NCBI GenBank assembly: GCA_033964015.1
Contig: CM066914.1
Coordinates: 33,091,492-33,155,491 of the forward strand
Origin: Scolanthus callimorphus
Taxonomy: Eukaryota > Cnidaria > Anthozoa > Actiniaria > Edwardsiidae
DNA length: 64,000 nt
Reading direction: 5' to 3'
Below the pieces are notes generated by a model, which searched no databases, was not told the origin of the DNA, and saw only the letters and a program-made list of their open reading frames with translations. Position 1 is the first letter of the stretch; the number at the start of each line of letters is the position of its first letter. The position numbers were made by a program, and so were the translations under genes. Shown in pieces: positions 1 through 11,160 of the stretch.

Positions 1-338
1 TTTTTTCCTTCCAGCTTTGAGACAGCTACCTCGCTCCTCCTTAGATTTTTTAAGTCTGCGCGCTGACTTATATTAATGGCTCCCCTATTAATGAGCTTAA
101 CAGCAGCAGTCTTCACAAGACTTTTTTGTCGAGTGTTTTGGCAAGAGACATTTTCACCCCATTCTTTTTTAGAATCTCAAGTAAGCATTCTCTTGAAATA
201 TTTTCCATACTTTTCTCGCAACAGAAAATCAAAAGAATAATTTCAGCACTTTTGTCTGAAAGCTGAGCAGGTTCTACTTTAACTGCTGGGGAGGTGGAGC
301 CTTTGTTTTTTTTTCTTGTTAGCTGGCTCTGGCTTTTG
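1..338 (-). pseudogene. Duplicated fragment of the SAM gene's last exon
   Basis: This stretch repeats 490-830 almost base for base, offset by 490 then 491 bases, and is cut by the window edge. It holds the minus-strand code for the C-terminal segment of the SAM-domain gene at 439-3396 but no upstream exons, so it is a downstream tandem duplicate rather than a gene. Its T-run (minus-strand A-run) is nine bases long against eight in the second copy. A third, shorter echo of the same motif (CAGCACTTTTGTC) lies near 383. Confidence 0.75.
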
Positions 339-438
339 TTTTCTATACTTTTCGATCACTACAATAAATAAAAACAACAATTTCAGCACTTTTGTCCAAA
401 AGCAGAGCAAAGCTCTACTGGTATAAACAATTCAGGCT

Positions 439-3396
439 TTAAAGCTTTTCACAGATCAAGCATTCAGGCCAAAGTCTAATTTTGAACTTTTTTTTTCCTT
501 CCAGCTTTGAGACAGCTACCTCGCTCCTCCTTAGATTTTTTAAGTCTGCGCGCTGACTTATATTAATGGCTCCCCTATTAATGAGCTTAACAGCAGCAGT
601 CTTCACAAGACTTTTTTTGTCGAGTGTTTTGGCAAGAGACATTTTCACCCCATTCTTTTTTAGAATCTCAAGTAAGCATTCTCTTGAAATATGTTCCATA
701 CTTTTCTCGCAACAGAAAATCAAAAGAATAACTTCAGCACTTTTGTCTGAAAGCTGAGCAGGTTCTACTTTAATAACTGCTGGGGAGGTGGAGCCTTGTT
801 TTTTTTCTTGGTAGCTGGCTCTGGCTTTTGCGAGCTGGAGAAATCCTCTTCAAATGGATTATATGAGCTATTTGATGATTCCTCATCATCTGTAGACTCA
901 AGAATGTCAGTAGCTGACTCAGAATCCTCAGGGGGAGGAGAGTACCTCACTGCTGCTGCTGCTAGCTGCTTAATTTCCTTGGACGGGACAACCCCTTTCT
1001 TTCGTTTTCCTTTATCATCACCCGGAGGACTGTCGTTGATGTTTATTGTTGTTTTGGGTCTCTTCCTCTTGTCAGGCTACAAAGAAAATGAATGTGTAAT
1101 CAAGCAATTGCTGTTATCAAAGGTGCTCTCTTTGTGGTAATGTGAAAAACGTGAGCATGCGGAAAGTGTTTTTTGGAATCTTTAAACAAAACTTTGAGGG
1201 TTTGATCATGTTGTCATCCTTTTTGAAAAAGCGGTCTTAACATCTAAATACCTCAGAATGACATAATTCAAACTGCAAGTATTGCTAAAACAATTCTCTG
1301 AAGAGATTTTTAGTGTTGCGTTTTCTGTTTTTCACATGAGTGAGGGCAACCTTTTGTTGATATAGGTGTATAACAACTGCACATTGAGCACATTAACAGC
1401 TTCAAATGAAATAAACATTAAATCATTAACATTTGGAAAGATTTGTTTTGTTCACACCTCCATCAGCTTCCCTTGAATTGGGCAGTAAAAAAATCTGCAC
1501 CCCTCTTCAAGATCTTAGTTTCAGCTACCACTTTGGATTTCTTGGATTTAAGTTTTCCATCCCTGGCTATACACTAGGGCTATTCCATTTTTTATCCATA
1601 ACCCCTCTGTAGACCCTGGATTTCCACAGTGTCTTTAAATTTTGGACCCTGGATTTCCTAAGGGTCTTTGAATTGGACCCTGGATTTAAATTTCCATAGG
1701 GTCTCTCAATATCAACCAATGGATTTCCAAAGGGGAAAATAGTCAGCGAAAATTTCCACAGGGGCAGGTCTTTGATAGGAATTTTCCACTAGTGCATTGT
1801 CAGATGTTCAACTTTCTGTGCAAATCTTAACTAACTTACTCTTTGTGTTGTTTTACATAACCATAATACAAGATTCCTATAGCTTTATCTTTAATATGAA
1901 CTAGAACATACCTGGTCATAATCTGTGCCATCTCTCTTTCTGGAGCGTGACCGCTCCCAGAAAGTAGACTTGATGTGTTCCTTAATCCCATCTAAGCCGA
2001 AACCAATCTCTGCCATACTGCAGCGCTCTTCTAGCTCTTCTGCCAGCTTCTGTAGCTCCCTTCGGTTTTCAGGAAGGCGGAAGTTGGGAAACTGATTCCC
2101 CGGCCACTTTTCGGTTGCAGCTTGGTTTATCATAGACCGCCTATATAGAAACAAAATTTTGAGAAGCTAGCCGTCAATTCATCATAACACAGCATACCAC
2201 AAAGTACACAAACAGACAAAAACAAATAGGCAGTCGCAAAAAAAATCTGCATCCCCCTTTACCTTTAAGGACCCAAGTATCAGCTACCCACCCTGTGGAA
2301 AATTTTAGTGACACCTACCCTCCCTGGGATTCCAGTGAATTTCTTCATGACCACCCTCAATTTCTTATTTTTGTTTACCCACCCTGGATTTTCAACACCC
2401 TTCCTTTGGAGGTTATGGATATTTTTTGAAACCATGCAATGAAAAAAAAAACATTTAAGAAACTCATAATAATAATAAAAAGTGCCCAAGTAATAGCATG
2501 GGAAAAAGGTTACTTACTTGAATTTATACAACAGTTGTTGTTCAGGAGTTAGCGCTGACATAGAAGGTTTCGGATTTGTCCTCTTTTGTGATGCGGGACT
2601 GGATGAGGAAGGCAAAAACTTTTGCACTTTTAGCTTCAGAGTAACTGTTTTGCCAAACGTTAGTCCGAGCTTCTGGAAGATTGCATTATCGTCATCCTTT
2701 CTTTGCAGAGCGAGGAGACCGTTGCCGTCTATATCTTCATCTATAATTGTAGAGATAAGAAACACGTTTAAAATCAATGCATTCCCACCAAGGCCGGGTT
2801 CCTAGAAAGAGGATTTAGGTTTTCTTTGGGATAAATGCTAGGAGTTTCACTTGATTTTAAATGACATAATAGTTCATCGTTCCGCAGTTTTTTTGCCGCC
2901 TAAGAGCTCAAGAATGAATTCTGCAAACAAGAGGGCTCTCGCACATTTGCTGGCCGCATCTCTAACAAGAAAAAAACTCCCAAATCGTAATCCAATTTCA
3001 TCCTTTTAATAACAGGTCCAAACTACTTAGAAGTGTATGTGTCTGACGATTGAAAGATTTTTCTTTAAATCTGGAGGATCATTTTGTTTGCTACAGGCAA
3101 ATATAGATGTGTTTTCGAATACAATTTTACTCAGTCATTTTATGTCCGCGCGCTGTGGACGAATCTATTCACAAGCGTGCGAGAAACCTTTTCAGCGCTC
3201 GAATTTAGCAAAGGGAACACGAGTACAAGGAAAAAACTTTTAGTTGAAGTTTACCTCTAAATTTCCGAGCAACCTCTTGTCCGAATATGCGTCCAACGAA
3301 GTTCGACACCTTTTCGACATCCCAGTTTTCTATCGGGACTAGCACATCGGCTTCCCCTTCGTCACATATAGCCTCAGGATTTCCTTCGTTGTCCAT
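439..3396 (-). CDS. SAM-domain protein, four exons
   Basis: Minus-strand gene reconstructed from splice sites. Exon 1 is 3255-3396 (ATG at 3396, donor GTAAAC), exon 2 is 2518-2740 (acceptor TTATAG, donor GTAAGT), exon 3 is 1912-2140 (acceptor TATATAG, donor GTATGT) and exon 4 is 439-1076 (acceptor TTTGTAG). The first three exons total 594 bases, ending in phase 0. Residues ~24-90 form a SAM domain: NWDVEKVSNFV, then KFR-DEDIDGNGLLAL across the first intron, then a LKLKVQ helix. SAM domains mediate protein-protein or occasionally RNA binding. The middle is basic and acidic low complexity (KRKRPK; EDSES, STDDEESS), suggesting a nuclear protein; the lysine-rich C-terminus is unrecognised. Exon 4 is one base short in an A8 run (794-801) and otherwise reads to the stop at 439, giving about 410 residues. 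The exact function is unknown. Confidence 0.7.
1567..1795. repeat. CCCTGGATTTCC low-complexity repeat, MITE-like
   Basis: Intronic stretch with several imperfect copies of GACCCTGGATTTCC and TTTCCATAGGGTCT. Its start (GGGCTATTCCATTTTTTATC) resembles the terminus of the MITE at 17790-18132, so it is probably a diverged member of that nonautonomous family. A related block with CCCACCCTGG motifs lies in the next intron at 2245-2430. Confidence 0.5.
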
Positions 3397-3429
3397 AGCC
3401 GGCTCTTCTAGCTGGGGCTGCGATAAAGT

Positions 3430-3536
3430 AAGAACAGCCTTCGCTCTTCTAGGACTGCGAGGAAAGGAGAACAGCCTTCGCTCTTCTAGGACTGCGAGGA
3501 AAGGAGAACAGCCTTCGCTCTTCTAAGACTGATCGC
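3430..3536. repeat. Tandem repeat, 37-bp unit, nearly three copies
   Basis: The unit GAACAGCCTTCGCTCTTCTA..GCGAGGAAAGGA is repeated twice exactly and a third time with changes, directly upstream of the SAM gene start codon at 3396. It therefore sits in the 5'UTR or promoter. The GGAAAGGAG and CTTCGCTCTTC motifs could be regulatory, but nothing in the sequence proves this. Confidence 0.8.
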
Positions 3537-4336
3537 AAGTAAAGGCTAAACAAGCTTCGCTTTTCGGAACGGTGAAAGGAGTGAAAGGAGTGTCGCGCCA
3601 GAAGTTGTAACAGTCGAACCGCTGATTGGTTAAACCTTCACACGTGGTACCCACACATTGTATCCGGGCGTGGGAAAATTCTTACAAAGGGAACCGCACG
3701 AGCGCAACAGGGCGTGGCAATTTTCAACTTTTAAGCGAATTCTTAGAACTAATAAAATTATAATCTTTCGAAAAAGAGACAAAACCTCATTTCTTACTGA
3801 GCGTGATTTGTCCTAATCCCAGAATCGACAGTGATCAAACGACGGACTGCGATCGTCTTTCTGTGACTGTGTACCCCGACATTGACAGCCCGTGTGGCTG
3901 TCAGTCATACGGTTTATTTTTAGATGTCGGGCATGGGAAACCTGAACGATAGTAAGGTTTCCCAAGTCAGGTTTCCCAAGAGTTGAGTTTCGGCGCAAAT
4001 TCATTAGATTTTAAAGTCAATATTTTATCTAGCGGGTTAAAAGATCGATAAAGACCATCGAGCACCATTAACGAGGTATGCAACATACAAAAAAATAAAC
4101 CCGGCAAGATTTAAAGAGGCTCTCGCGTGCTTGCTGGTCGCTACAAGAAAATAGCTCATGTCGTAATCCAATTCCATCGTCTTAATAACAAGCCAAAACA
4201 ACCTAGAAACAACCTGGAATGCTTTTCATTAAATCTGGATGGTTATTTTGATTACTACAGGCAAATGATTATATGTTTTATTTAGTGTACGTCCGTCCAC
4301 AGTGGACGAATATTCAAGCGTGCGACAGCCCCTTTT

Positions 4337-4474
4337 TAATAGGTCAGGTAAATTCAGATAGAATCAATATTTGCATACGGAGAATCCTTATATGATAATC
4401 ATATAATTTAGAAATAATTATAAGGATTTTCTATGCAAAGAACAAAAACCTTTCTGAATTTAACTGACCTTATT
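4337..4474. mobile_element. Short MITE
   Basis: A 138-bp foldback with ends TAATAGGTCAGGTAAATTCA and the inverted CTGAATTTAACTGACCTTAT. A second inner inverted pair (TTGCATA..GAATCCTTATA and TATAAGGATT..TATGCAA) fills the middle. Noncoding and nonautonomous; it sits between the second and third copies of the ~250-bp unit. Confidence 0.65.
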
Positions 4475-4745
4475 ATGGAAAATTTGACTTTTTTCTCGCA
4501 TACTTGCCGGCCGCTTATCTGGCAAGAAAATAAGTCAAATCGCAATCCAATTCCATCCTCTTTATAACAGGTCCAAACAACTTAGAAGTGTATATGTGTA
4601 ACAATGAAAAGGTTTTTCTATAAATCTGTTGGATTATTTTGATTCATACGGGCAAATATAAATCGTGTTTTCGCGTTTGCAATTTTATTCATTTGATGCT
4701 GGACGAATATATGGGCAAGCGTGTGAGAGCCCCTTTAAGTCTTGT

Positions 4746-5527
4746 CGGCCTTTTTAATGCCAATAGGAAAACTGTTTTCGTTTTCATGTGGGCTGGGAAA
4801 ACCGATTTATTTATTTCTGTCTACAAAGATAAAACTCCAACTGAAAAGGTTTACGTTGCACATTGTGCAAACCATCCCATAACATTATTTGGCTTTTAGT
4901 TTACAACTGAAATTAAAATATATTATGGCGCCGGCAGAAGTAATGGAATTTTTTTAATCTACCGATACTAGGGAGTGGTTTAGGGGGTTAACTTTATTCC
5001 GTTTTTTTTAACTCTTCCCGCTACAGGCTTAGATTAATTGGCTTACAGTAAAACAAAAAGTTGTTCATACTTCCTTTATTTGCCCTTTTGGTAGTTTTGT
5101 TCATAAATGATTAAATTTCGTGGGTTCTGGGTCTTTCGCACTTTCACTTTAATTTGTTCTCTATATTTACAACAATCCCTGGCTTACAGCTGTAAAATGA
5201 TATGGATTGTATAAATGAAAAATGATTGATAGAATGGGAAATGCGGCGCTTTAATTTCACTTTTATTAACGTTCTGAGCCCTTAAAACTTAAATCAAAAT
5301 AGTCCTTTTGATGTAGGTCAAAAATGGGGCGTGGACCTCTTTTTGACAGAAAATAAGTATTTTTTCTTCGAAGAATAGGGCAATCTTGATTTATCAGTTA
5401 GCGTTTATTCTCAATGTTTCAGGCCCTTGCCCCGATTTCATTTAACGACCACTCCTTTAGGTAAATACTTTTTGTGATTCAATATTTTGTCTGTTTCGGT
5501 GCACAGAATAAAACTACAGCCGATCAA
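4746..5527. other. Gene-free stretch upstream of the CACTA-type gene
   Basis: AT-rich sequence with no convincing reading frame. It contains what should be the promoter, 5'UTR and possibly an upstream exon of the gene at 5528; TTTCGGTGCACAG at about 5495-5507 could serve as a splice acceptor. No TATA box can be assigned with confidence, and no CACTA-type terminus was found. Confidence 0.4.
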
Positions 5528-8500
5528 ATGTGGCCTCGAGAAGATATAGGAACCTGCAAGTGCCCAGAGAAAACATACAGGCATGTGCACTGTCCCTGTA
5601 GTAAGTGCAAAGGTAAAGCCACGCCACGGACGACCGAGCTTCGGCATTGGAAAATGAGCTGTGAAGTTGCGCTCTTTGCTAATAGCGAAAATAATGATGA
5701 TGATAGCTACGACGACTCATGTTTGGAATCAGGAGAAAGAGAGGTCGAGGCAATGGAAACGGAAAACGAAGAATTGTGTGATATAGAAATGGATGCTGAA
5801 GGCTCACATGCAGTAGCTGTTGAAATTCCAGACATCTTAGATCCGGTTGATAGGCATAATGAACAGGATCACAACGAGAATGTAGAGGAAGATGAAAACA
5901 CCTTTGGTGATATGAGAGGAGTAGTTGTGAAAGCAGTCCTGAAAGCTATGCAAATAATGCAAGATACTAAAGGTTCAATAAACAACTTTGAGGACATCTT
6001 GTCATTTGGCAAGGAGCTGTTTTGTGAAGGTCTAGGTGATCAGTACGACTCTGATGTGGTAGAGGCCGTGTGGCCAACACGATGGGCCGAAACACAGGTT
6101 CTTCTTAAAGAATATGGTTATCGTGATCCCAAAGAATTATTTATATGTTTCTGTCAAAAGAAAACAGGGAGAAAAAACGAGAGTTCGGGAAAGGCTGTTT
6201 ACAACGGCAAGTGGGACATAATGGAAAACGAGGATGGAAAATGTAGGCATTGTGGAAGTAATGGAAAAATACGATACTACTATCTAGGTATCAATGAAAA
6301 AGTCAAAAAGTGGTGCCAAGATAGCGAAACATGTAAAAAACACCTTGGTCATTGGGAGGAGAGGGAACACTGGCTTAACAGAGAACATCCATGGGGACTA
6401 AGAAAGGAAATCTGGGACGGCGATAGGTTTCGGGAACTATCGTGGTTCTGGGACAAAGACCAATCTTGGCTGCTGCCAGCTATGTGTCCCGACGATCGCT
6501 GTAAGGGTGTTGTTTCAGCTGGTGTGATCTCTGATGTAATCAATGCGCAACGAGGAAGTGATAAAGTAGTATTAGAGTGCCCTTTGTGCTTTGAAGAGTT
6601 TGAACACCATCCAGTCTTTGCAAATGGTGACCCACGAAACTTAGCTTATATTGGGCATTGGGATGGTTGGAGCCCATATAAGCATGGAAATCACAGCTGT
6701 GGAGCAATTGAAATAACAGTTGCAAACATGAAAAAATGTAACAGAATGAACGTCGAGCAAGTTTATGTCCTTGGTTTCGTCCCTTTTCATCAAGTTCCCA
6801 AAGATAATCCACATTTGTTAGACCCATTCCTACAGCCATTTGTAGATGACGTCAAGGCAGGCTTTATAAATGGTATCGAAGTTAATTATGCTCATAAAGC
6901 ACGGGATCTCCCAATCGGTAATAGAGTTCGACACTTGTTACTATGCTTTACCGGAGATTATCCGGCCATTTGTGAAGTGGGGAAGTTCTTAAATGGTGGC
7001 AGAAATCCTTGTCGGCGCTGTAAAGTTCAAGGTAATACGCTACCCCATGCAAATCACAACCAGATGTATTATGGTGACAACAGAAAACACGCAAGGTATC
7101 CATGGGATACAAGGGATCTCAACCTTGAGGCTAGCAAAATGTTTGAAATTCAGTGTGAAGATATAAAGTCAAGAAGAAAGAAGCTGTCATCTCACAGTGG
7201 CTACACGGGTGTGTCGGTTTTACATCAGTTATCTCCCGTTTATGGTTTCAATGTATTTAAAGACCTCGTATATGACATCCACCATGGGCTCCCCTTGAAT
7301 GCAATAAAAAATCAAGTTGATCGTTTCGTCGAAACAGGTATTTTGAACCCTAAAGATGTTGAGCGCAACCTGCGTTTGTTTCCATGGACATCTGATCTAA
7401 AAGACGGTCGTTTGCCTACTGGGTTTGACAAAAGACGTGGACATTGGAAAGCAGAGGAATATCGTAAGTTTTGCTTCCCAGTATCTGAGTGCATCCTCGA
7501 ATCACTGTTACCATCTGACGAATATGAAGTATGGTGCACACTAGCCCGACTCACGGAGTTGCATTATGAGAGCGGTCGTAACGGCTGGACTACGGAAATG
7601 ATATCACAGCATCGTGACCTTGCTCTCAAATTCAACATCTTATCAGAGGACATCCAAGGGATTGAGATGTGCCGCATCACCAATCATAATTTACTACACA
7701 TTCACGAAGATCTTTTGCGGTTTTCCGCCTCGGACAACTATTGGTGTTACAATTTTGAAAGGGCAGTAAAGAAGTATGTAAGCAGGCCAAGCAATTGCAA
7801 ACACATCGAAAAAACCTATGCTCACACAGAAGAAAGAAGAGAGGTGCTGAAGATGATAAATGAAGGGAAAGATGGTCATTTGGAGGTGAAAGCGTTTGCA
7901 TATAAGGTATGATATATTTCGCTGATCCAAATCTCTCACACACCTGCGCTTTGGGGCTATGATTTCTGCTTTAATTTTAATCATGATTGTTTCAGACATT
8001 GCAAGGATGGTGACCTTTCTTGTCTTGGTCCGCATTTCACTGTTTCTTTTTTCTTTGATATTTTTAAATATTTTAAAAAGTCAGACATTTTTTTGCGTTA
8101 TTCCGAATATAATCAGTTTCTCTTAATCTAGGGTGTTGCAAGGTCACTCAAAGAGGCGAAATTGCAAATGAGAAGTTGCATCATTGGCTCCGCAAAAAGA
8201 GTACATGAGCTTTCTGAAGATGATGTCCACTTGATAGCTGCTGTGTTCAACAAACAAGAAGGACAGGTTTCAAGGGCTTCTGTTATCTCAAAAAGGGCCT
8301 TTCTTCCAATTAATGATGCCAGTAATCTTCTTTTGCGAAAGGGGAAAGTTGCATTGCCATATATAATGGGTCTGAGGGAGTGTTCACTGCAGAACAGTTT
8401 CATGCCATAACTGTTGATTCTTCTGTCCATATTGTACTGAAGGCAGCGCATTTCGTTTACTGTGTGACTGAGGGTACAATAGATAGGCATTACTGGACTG

Positions 8501-8925
8501 GCTTTCCTCTGGTGTCAGCTACTGCTCGTGATCATCGTGTGTTTCTTCCGCTATCACACATTAGAAGGAAATCGCTGTTGATGCCTTCTCCAAGTTGTGA
8601 TGCCAGCATTGTTGTTGACTATCAGCGTCCAGCCTTGACTTCACCCACGGCTATTGTTCCTTGCTACCCTGAAGTTGGTGACATGTTATACATTCAAGGA
8701 GAAGATGCAGACGACACATGGTTTGGGCATGTGAAAGCTGTGGATGCCGGACGCAGATCTGTGACTGTTAACTTTTATATTGAGAATGCCAGGTGGCCTG
8801 GTCGACATCTGTATGTAAGAGAAACGCATAACAGACATGGAGCACGGGAGGAGGTGTTCTGGAAAAGCATCCTAGGTATTGCAGATGGACAATGGATTTC
8901 TGGAGGCAGCTGGAAGCTTCTTTAG
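5528..8925 (+). CDS. CACTA/TNP2-like transposase with C-terminal barrel domain
   Basis: Two exons: 5528-7906 and 8132-8925, with a GT-AG intron (AAG|GTATGA to AATCTAG). The start used is the first ATG (MWPREDIGTCKC); the open frame extends upstream only through a GTG. Order: Cys/His N-terminus (CKCPEK..HVHCPCSKCKGK), acidic linker, C-x2-C clusters (CRHCG; CPLCFEEF), then a transposase core with LLCFTGDYPAICEVGKF, CRRCKVQG and DLVYDIHHGLPLNA. The GD-PA..C..C and D-x3-H blocks match the TNP2/Transposase_21 family of CACTA (EnSpm) DNA transposons. Exon 2 has a one-base frame break near 8335-8345 (GAAAGGGGAAAG); the downstream frame encodes a predicted beta-barrel ending (VVDYQRPAL..VGDMLYIQG..TWFGHV). 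A poly(A) signal lies at 9107-9112. No flanking CACTA termini were found. It could be a domesticated copy, but the frame break argues for a decayed element or an assembly error. Confidence 0.72.
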
Positions 8926-9106
8926 ACTTATTATGCGCAAAACTCGTAAATCTTTCCACTTTTTCTCACCTTCTATTTAGACAATCGTTCCTAACATTAA
9001 TGGAATCGTTTTGTTTGATGAAGACGCTCTTTACTTTCAAAACATTCGGATTTTGGAAAAGATATGATAATAGTACATCACGAGATGTTTATACTCATGA
9101 TGTTGC

Positions 9107-9112
9107 AATAAA
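9107..9112 (+). promoter_or_regulatory. Poly(A) signal AATAAA
   Basis: Canonical AATAAA 182 bases after the stop of the CACTA-type gene, in an AT-rich 3' flank. It is consistent with the transcript end of that gene. Confidence 0.5.
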
Positions 9113-9147
9113 ACGTGTGTAAAAGTTGTTTTTGTGCCTCAAAGAAC

Positions 9148-9350
9148 CTCAGTCAGCCACCATTTGTCGGCCTAGCAACATACCGAGTCAGAGAAAGCAT
9201 CCATTTCCATCGGCTGATTTAGAGAATGTGGTGCGATATTTTCGATCGAATTAGGTAAATGAAGTATAAACTTTGTTTGTATATGTTTATTTTGAGATTT
9301 CTAGATGCAATATCGGACGAAAACAATAACAAAGGAGTGGCTGACTAGGG
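9148..9350. mobile_element. MITE with AGTCAGCCAC ends
   Basis: Ends CTCAGTCAGCCACCATTTGT and the inverted ACAAAGGAGTGGCTGACTAG bound about 200 bases of noncoding DNA just after the transposase poly(A) signal. It could be a nonautonomous element; a target duplication is not obvious. Confidence 0.55.
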
Positions 9351-9399
9351 CTCTTTAAGTTTTTGCTATATTCTTATTTTAGACATGCTGAGGTGAAAA

Positions 9400-9860
9400 T
9401 ATACAACTAGGACCAAATACACCATCGCGTTGCTAAGTAAAATCCAAACTCGGACCAAATAGACCCACTTCTGAGTAACTTTCAAAATTCTGGGTCCAAC
9501 TAGACCCAGTTGCTAAAGAGCTTCCCCAATGCTGGGACAACATAGACCCAGTTGCTAAGTAACAGGGTATTGATGTTTATATCATCACCAAGTGTTGGGA
9601 CCAAATAGACCCAGTTGTTGAAGAGCTTCCCCAATACTGGAACCAAATAGACCCAGTTGCTAAGCAACTTCCCCTATGATGGGACGACATAGACCCAGTT
9701 GCTAAGTAACGAGGTATTGATGTTTACACTTTATCAAATGCTGGGACCAAATAGACCCATTTGCAAAGCATCTTCCCCAATGCTGGGACCAAATAGACAC
9801 AGTTGCATAGCAACTTCCCCAATACTCGGACCAAATAGACCCAGTTGCTAATTAGAAGTG
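9400..9860. repeat. Array of GGGACCAAATAGACCCAGTT repeats
   Basis: About ten imperfect copies of GGGACCAAATAGACCCAG followed by TTGCTAAG and usually CTTCCCCAATGCT. Some intervals carry a longer insert, GTATTGATGTTTA, at about 9567, 9716 and 9870, giving a higher-order period. The following 9893-10060 has a shorter repeat, TACCCCAAGTTTGACCCA, and paired CTTGGGAATT motifs. No coding; it looks like degraded satellite or the body of a nonautonomous element. Confidence 0.75.
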
Positions 9861-10059
9861 TATTGACTTCGATTCTGCAAGTATTTCTATCAGTCCTGCC
9901 CCAAGTCTACCCCAAGTTTGACCCATCTACCCCAAGTTTGACCCAGGCTCAAACTCGGGCAAACACATCTCAGATTCCCAATTCAGTCTCCCCCCATGTT
10001 AGCCCCAAGCCATCCCCAACCTTGGGAATTAATTCCCAGGGATGCCCCAAGTTGGGAAT

Positions 10060-10700
10060 TGACTTTTTTTTCCTGTGTGATGACGAACTTTGCGTTTCTC
10101 GAAACTCCCGAGTTTTTCTCGCCCGATAAAATTGCGTCATTTTTCGCCCCATAATAAGGAGAGAAACCCTTCTCCCCTAAATTTTTTCGGGTTTCCAAAA
10201 TCCTCAGAATAGGGAAGAAAAATAACAAAATTAACTAACATTTTTCACTCCTTTGCTACTTTATTTATCCCTCTAGTACATGCGAAGTTGAATTCCCCGA
10301 AAGTGCATGTTTCTTCTCATAAAACAGACATTTATAAAGGTGTCTTGCTTTGTTTCCAAATTTTCTTTCTTTGTCACGAAATGGTTTCCCGGTAACTCTC
10401 CCGGGTTGCTTTTACCGCCATCCGATAAGATACACCAATCAGGTGCAAGCATCTCGCTTATTGACCAATCAAATTCATTCTCTTGACAGCTCGCCTGTCA
10501 AATTTGACAAGGGGCTGTCAAACTTTTTTTGACATGTTGTAAACAAAGTACGAATGAAATTCTACAAGAATTCGATGCAAAATGCTTGCTTGTTCGCACA
10601 TTTTATCTTATTTCTTGCCATTTATTGATGGAAATACCAACATGGCGATACACTTTGTCCCTTGACAGCGACGAATCGATAAGTTTCCTATGTTTTCATT
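10060..10700. other. Gene-free flank of the hAT element
   Basis: Noncoding. Around 10095-10200 it carries a TTTCTCGAAACTCCCGAG motif with CGGG-rich surroundings. The same motif occurs inverted at about 15540-15560 (GGGAGTTTCGAGAAAC) on the other side of the hAT element, so an older repeat brackets the locus. No gene seen. Confidence 0.4.
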
Positions 10701-11160
10701 GTTTATTCAGGGCATCTGACAAGGTGCGGAGAAGCGGATCCGCGTCCTACAGCCATTTCCGCACTTTCCGCTTCCTGGGCATGTTTTCCGCACAATCTGG
10801 GATTTTTCTTAGAAATAAAGCGCATTTAGACCACAAACCTTATTTGTGACTTCCCATCTTTGACTTTTGGGGTTTCTTTGGAGGAAATATCCACATAAAC
10901 ATCGAAAAAAACTCGAACAAAAACAGTAAGGTATAAAACGGGAAGAATTGTCAGTTTCAAAATATTCAAGGCGTTACTTGCAAGTCGAAAATAGCCTAGG
11001 TCCTAGACTTTTTCTTTCGTAGCATTCCATTGGTCAGATTGGTACTTTTATCAACCAATGAATGCTTGTGTTATGTTTTATCGCGGGAAAACTCGAAAAT
11101 CGGCCTTTTTCACTTTTTCTCGTTTAATTGCAGAGACAATTTTAAAAGTTCAAGAGAATA

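Larger units (their letters stand above)
2938..4745. repeat. Three diverged copies of a ~250-bp unit
   Basis: Copies at about 2938-3200, 4121-4340 and 4496-4745 share the order CTCGC..TTGCTGG, AATCCAATT..CATC, AACAGGTCCAAAC, a TTTAAATCTG segment, CAGGCAAATA and GTGGACGAAT..CAAGCGTG. The first overlaps the end of intron 1 of the SAM gene, so the unit lies across its 5' region. A weak fourth trace (CAATCCAATTCCATCC) is at about 23610. No coding potential or termini were seen. The remaining sequence between 3540 and 5470 shows no gene. Confidence 0.6.

Noticed and set aside
5474..5527. Open frame extension before the CACTA-type gene's ATG
   Set aside because: It begins with GTG, which is not a normal eukaryotic start. 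The first ATG at 5528 or an upstream splice is more likely.
9400..9860. CRISPR array
   Set aside because: Repeats are imperfect and the intervals are themselves repeated, not unique spacers. The DNA is eukaryotic.
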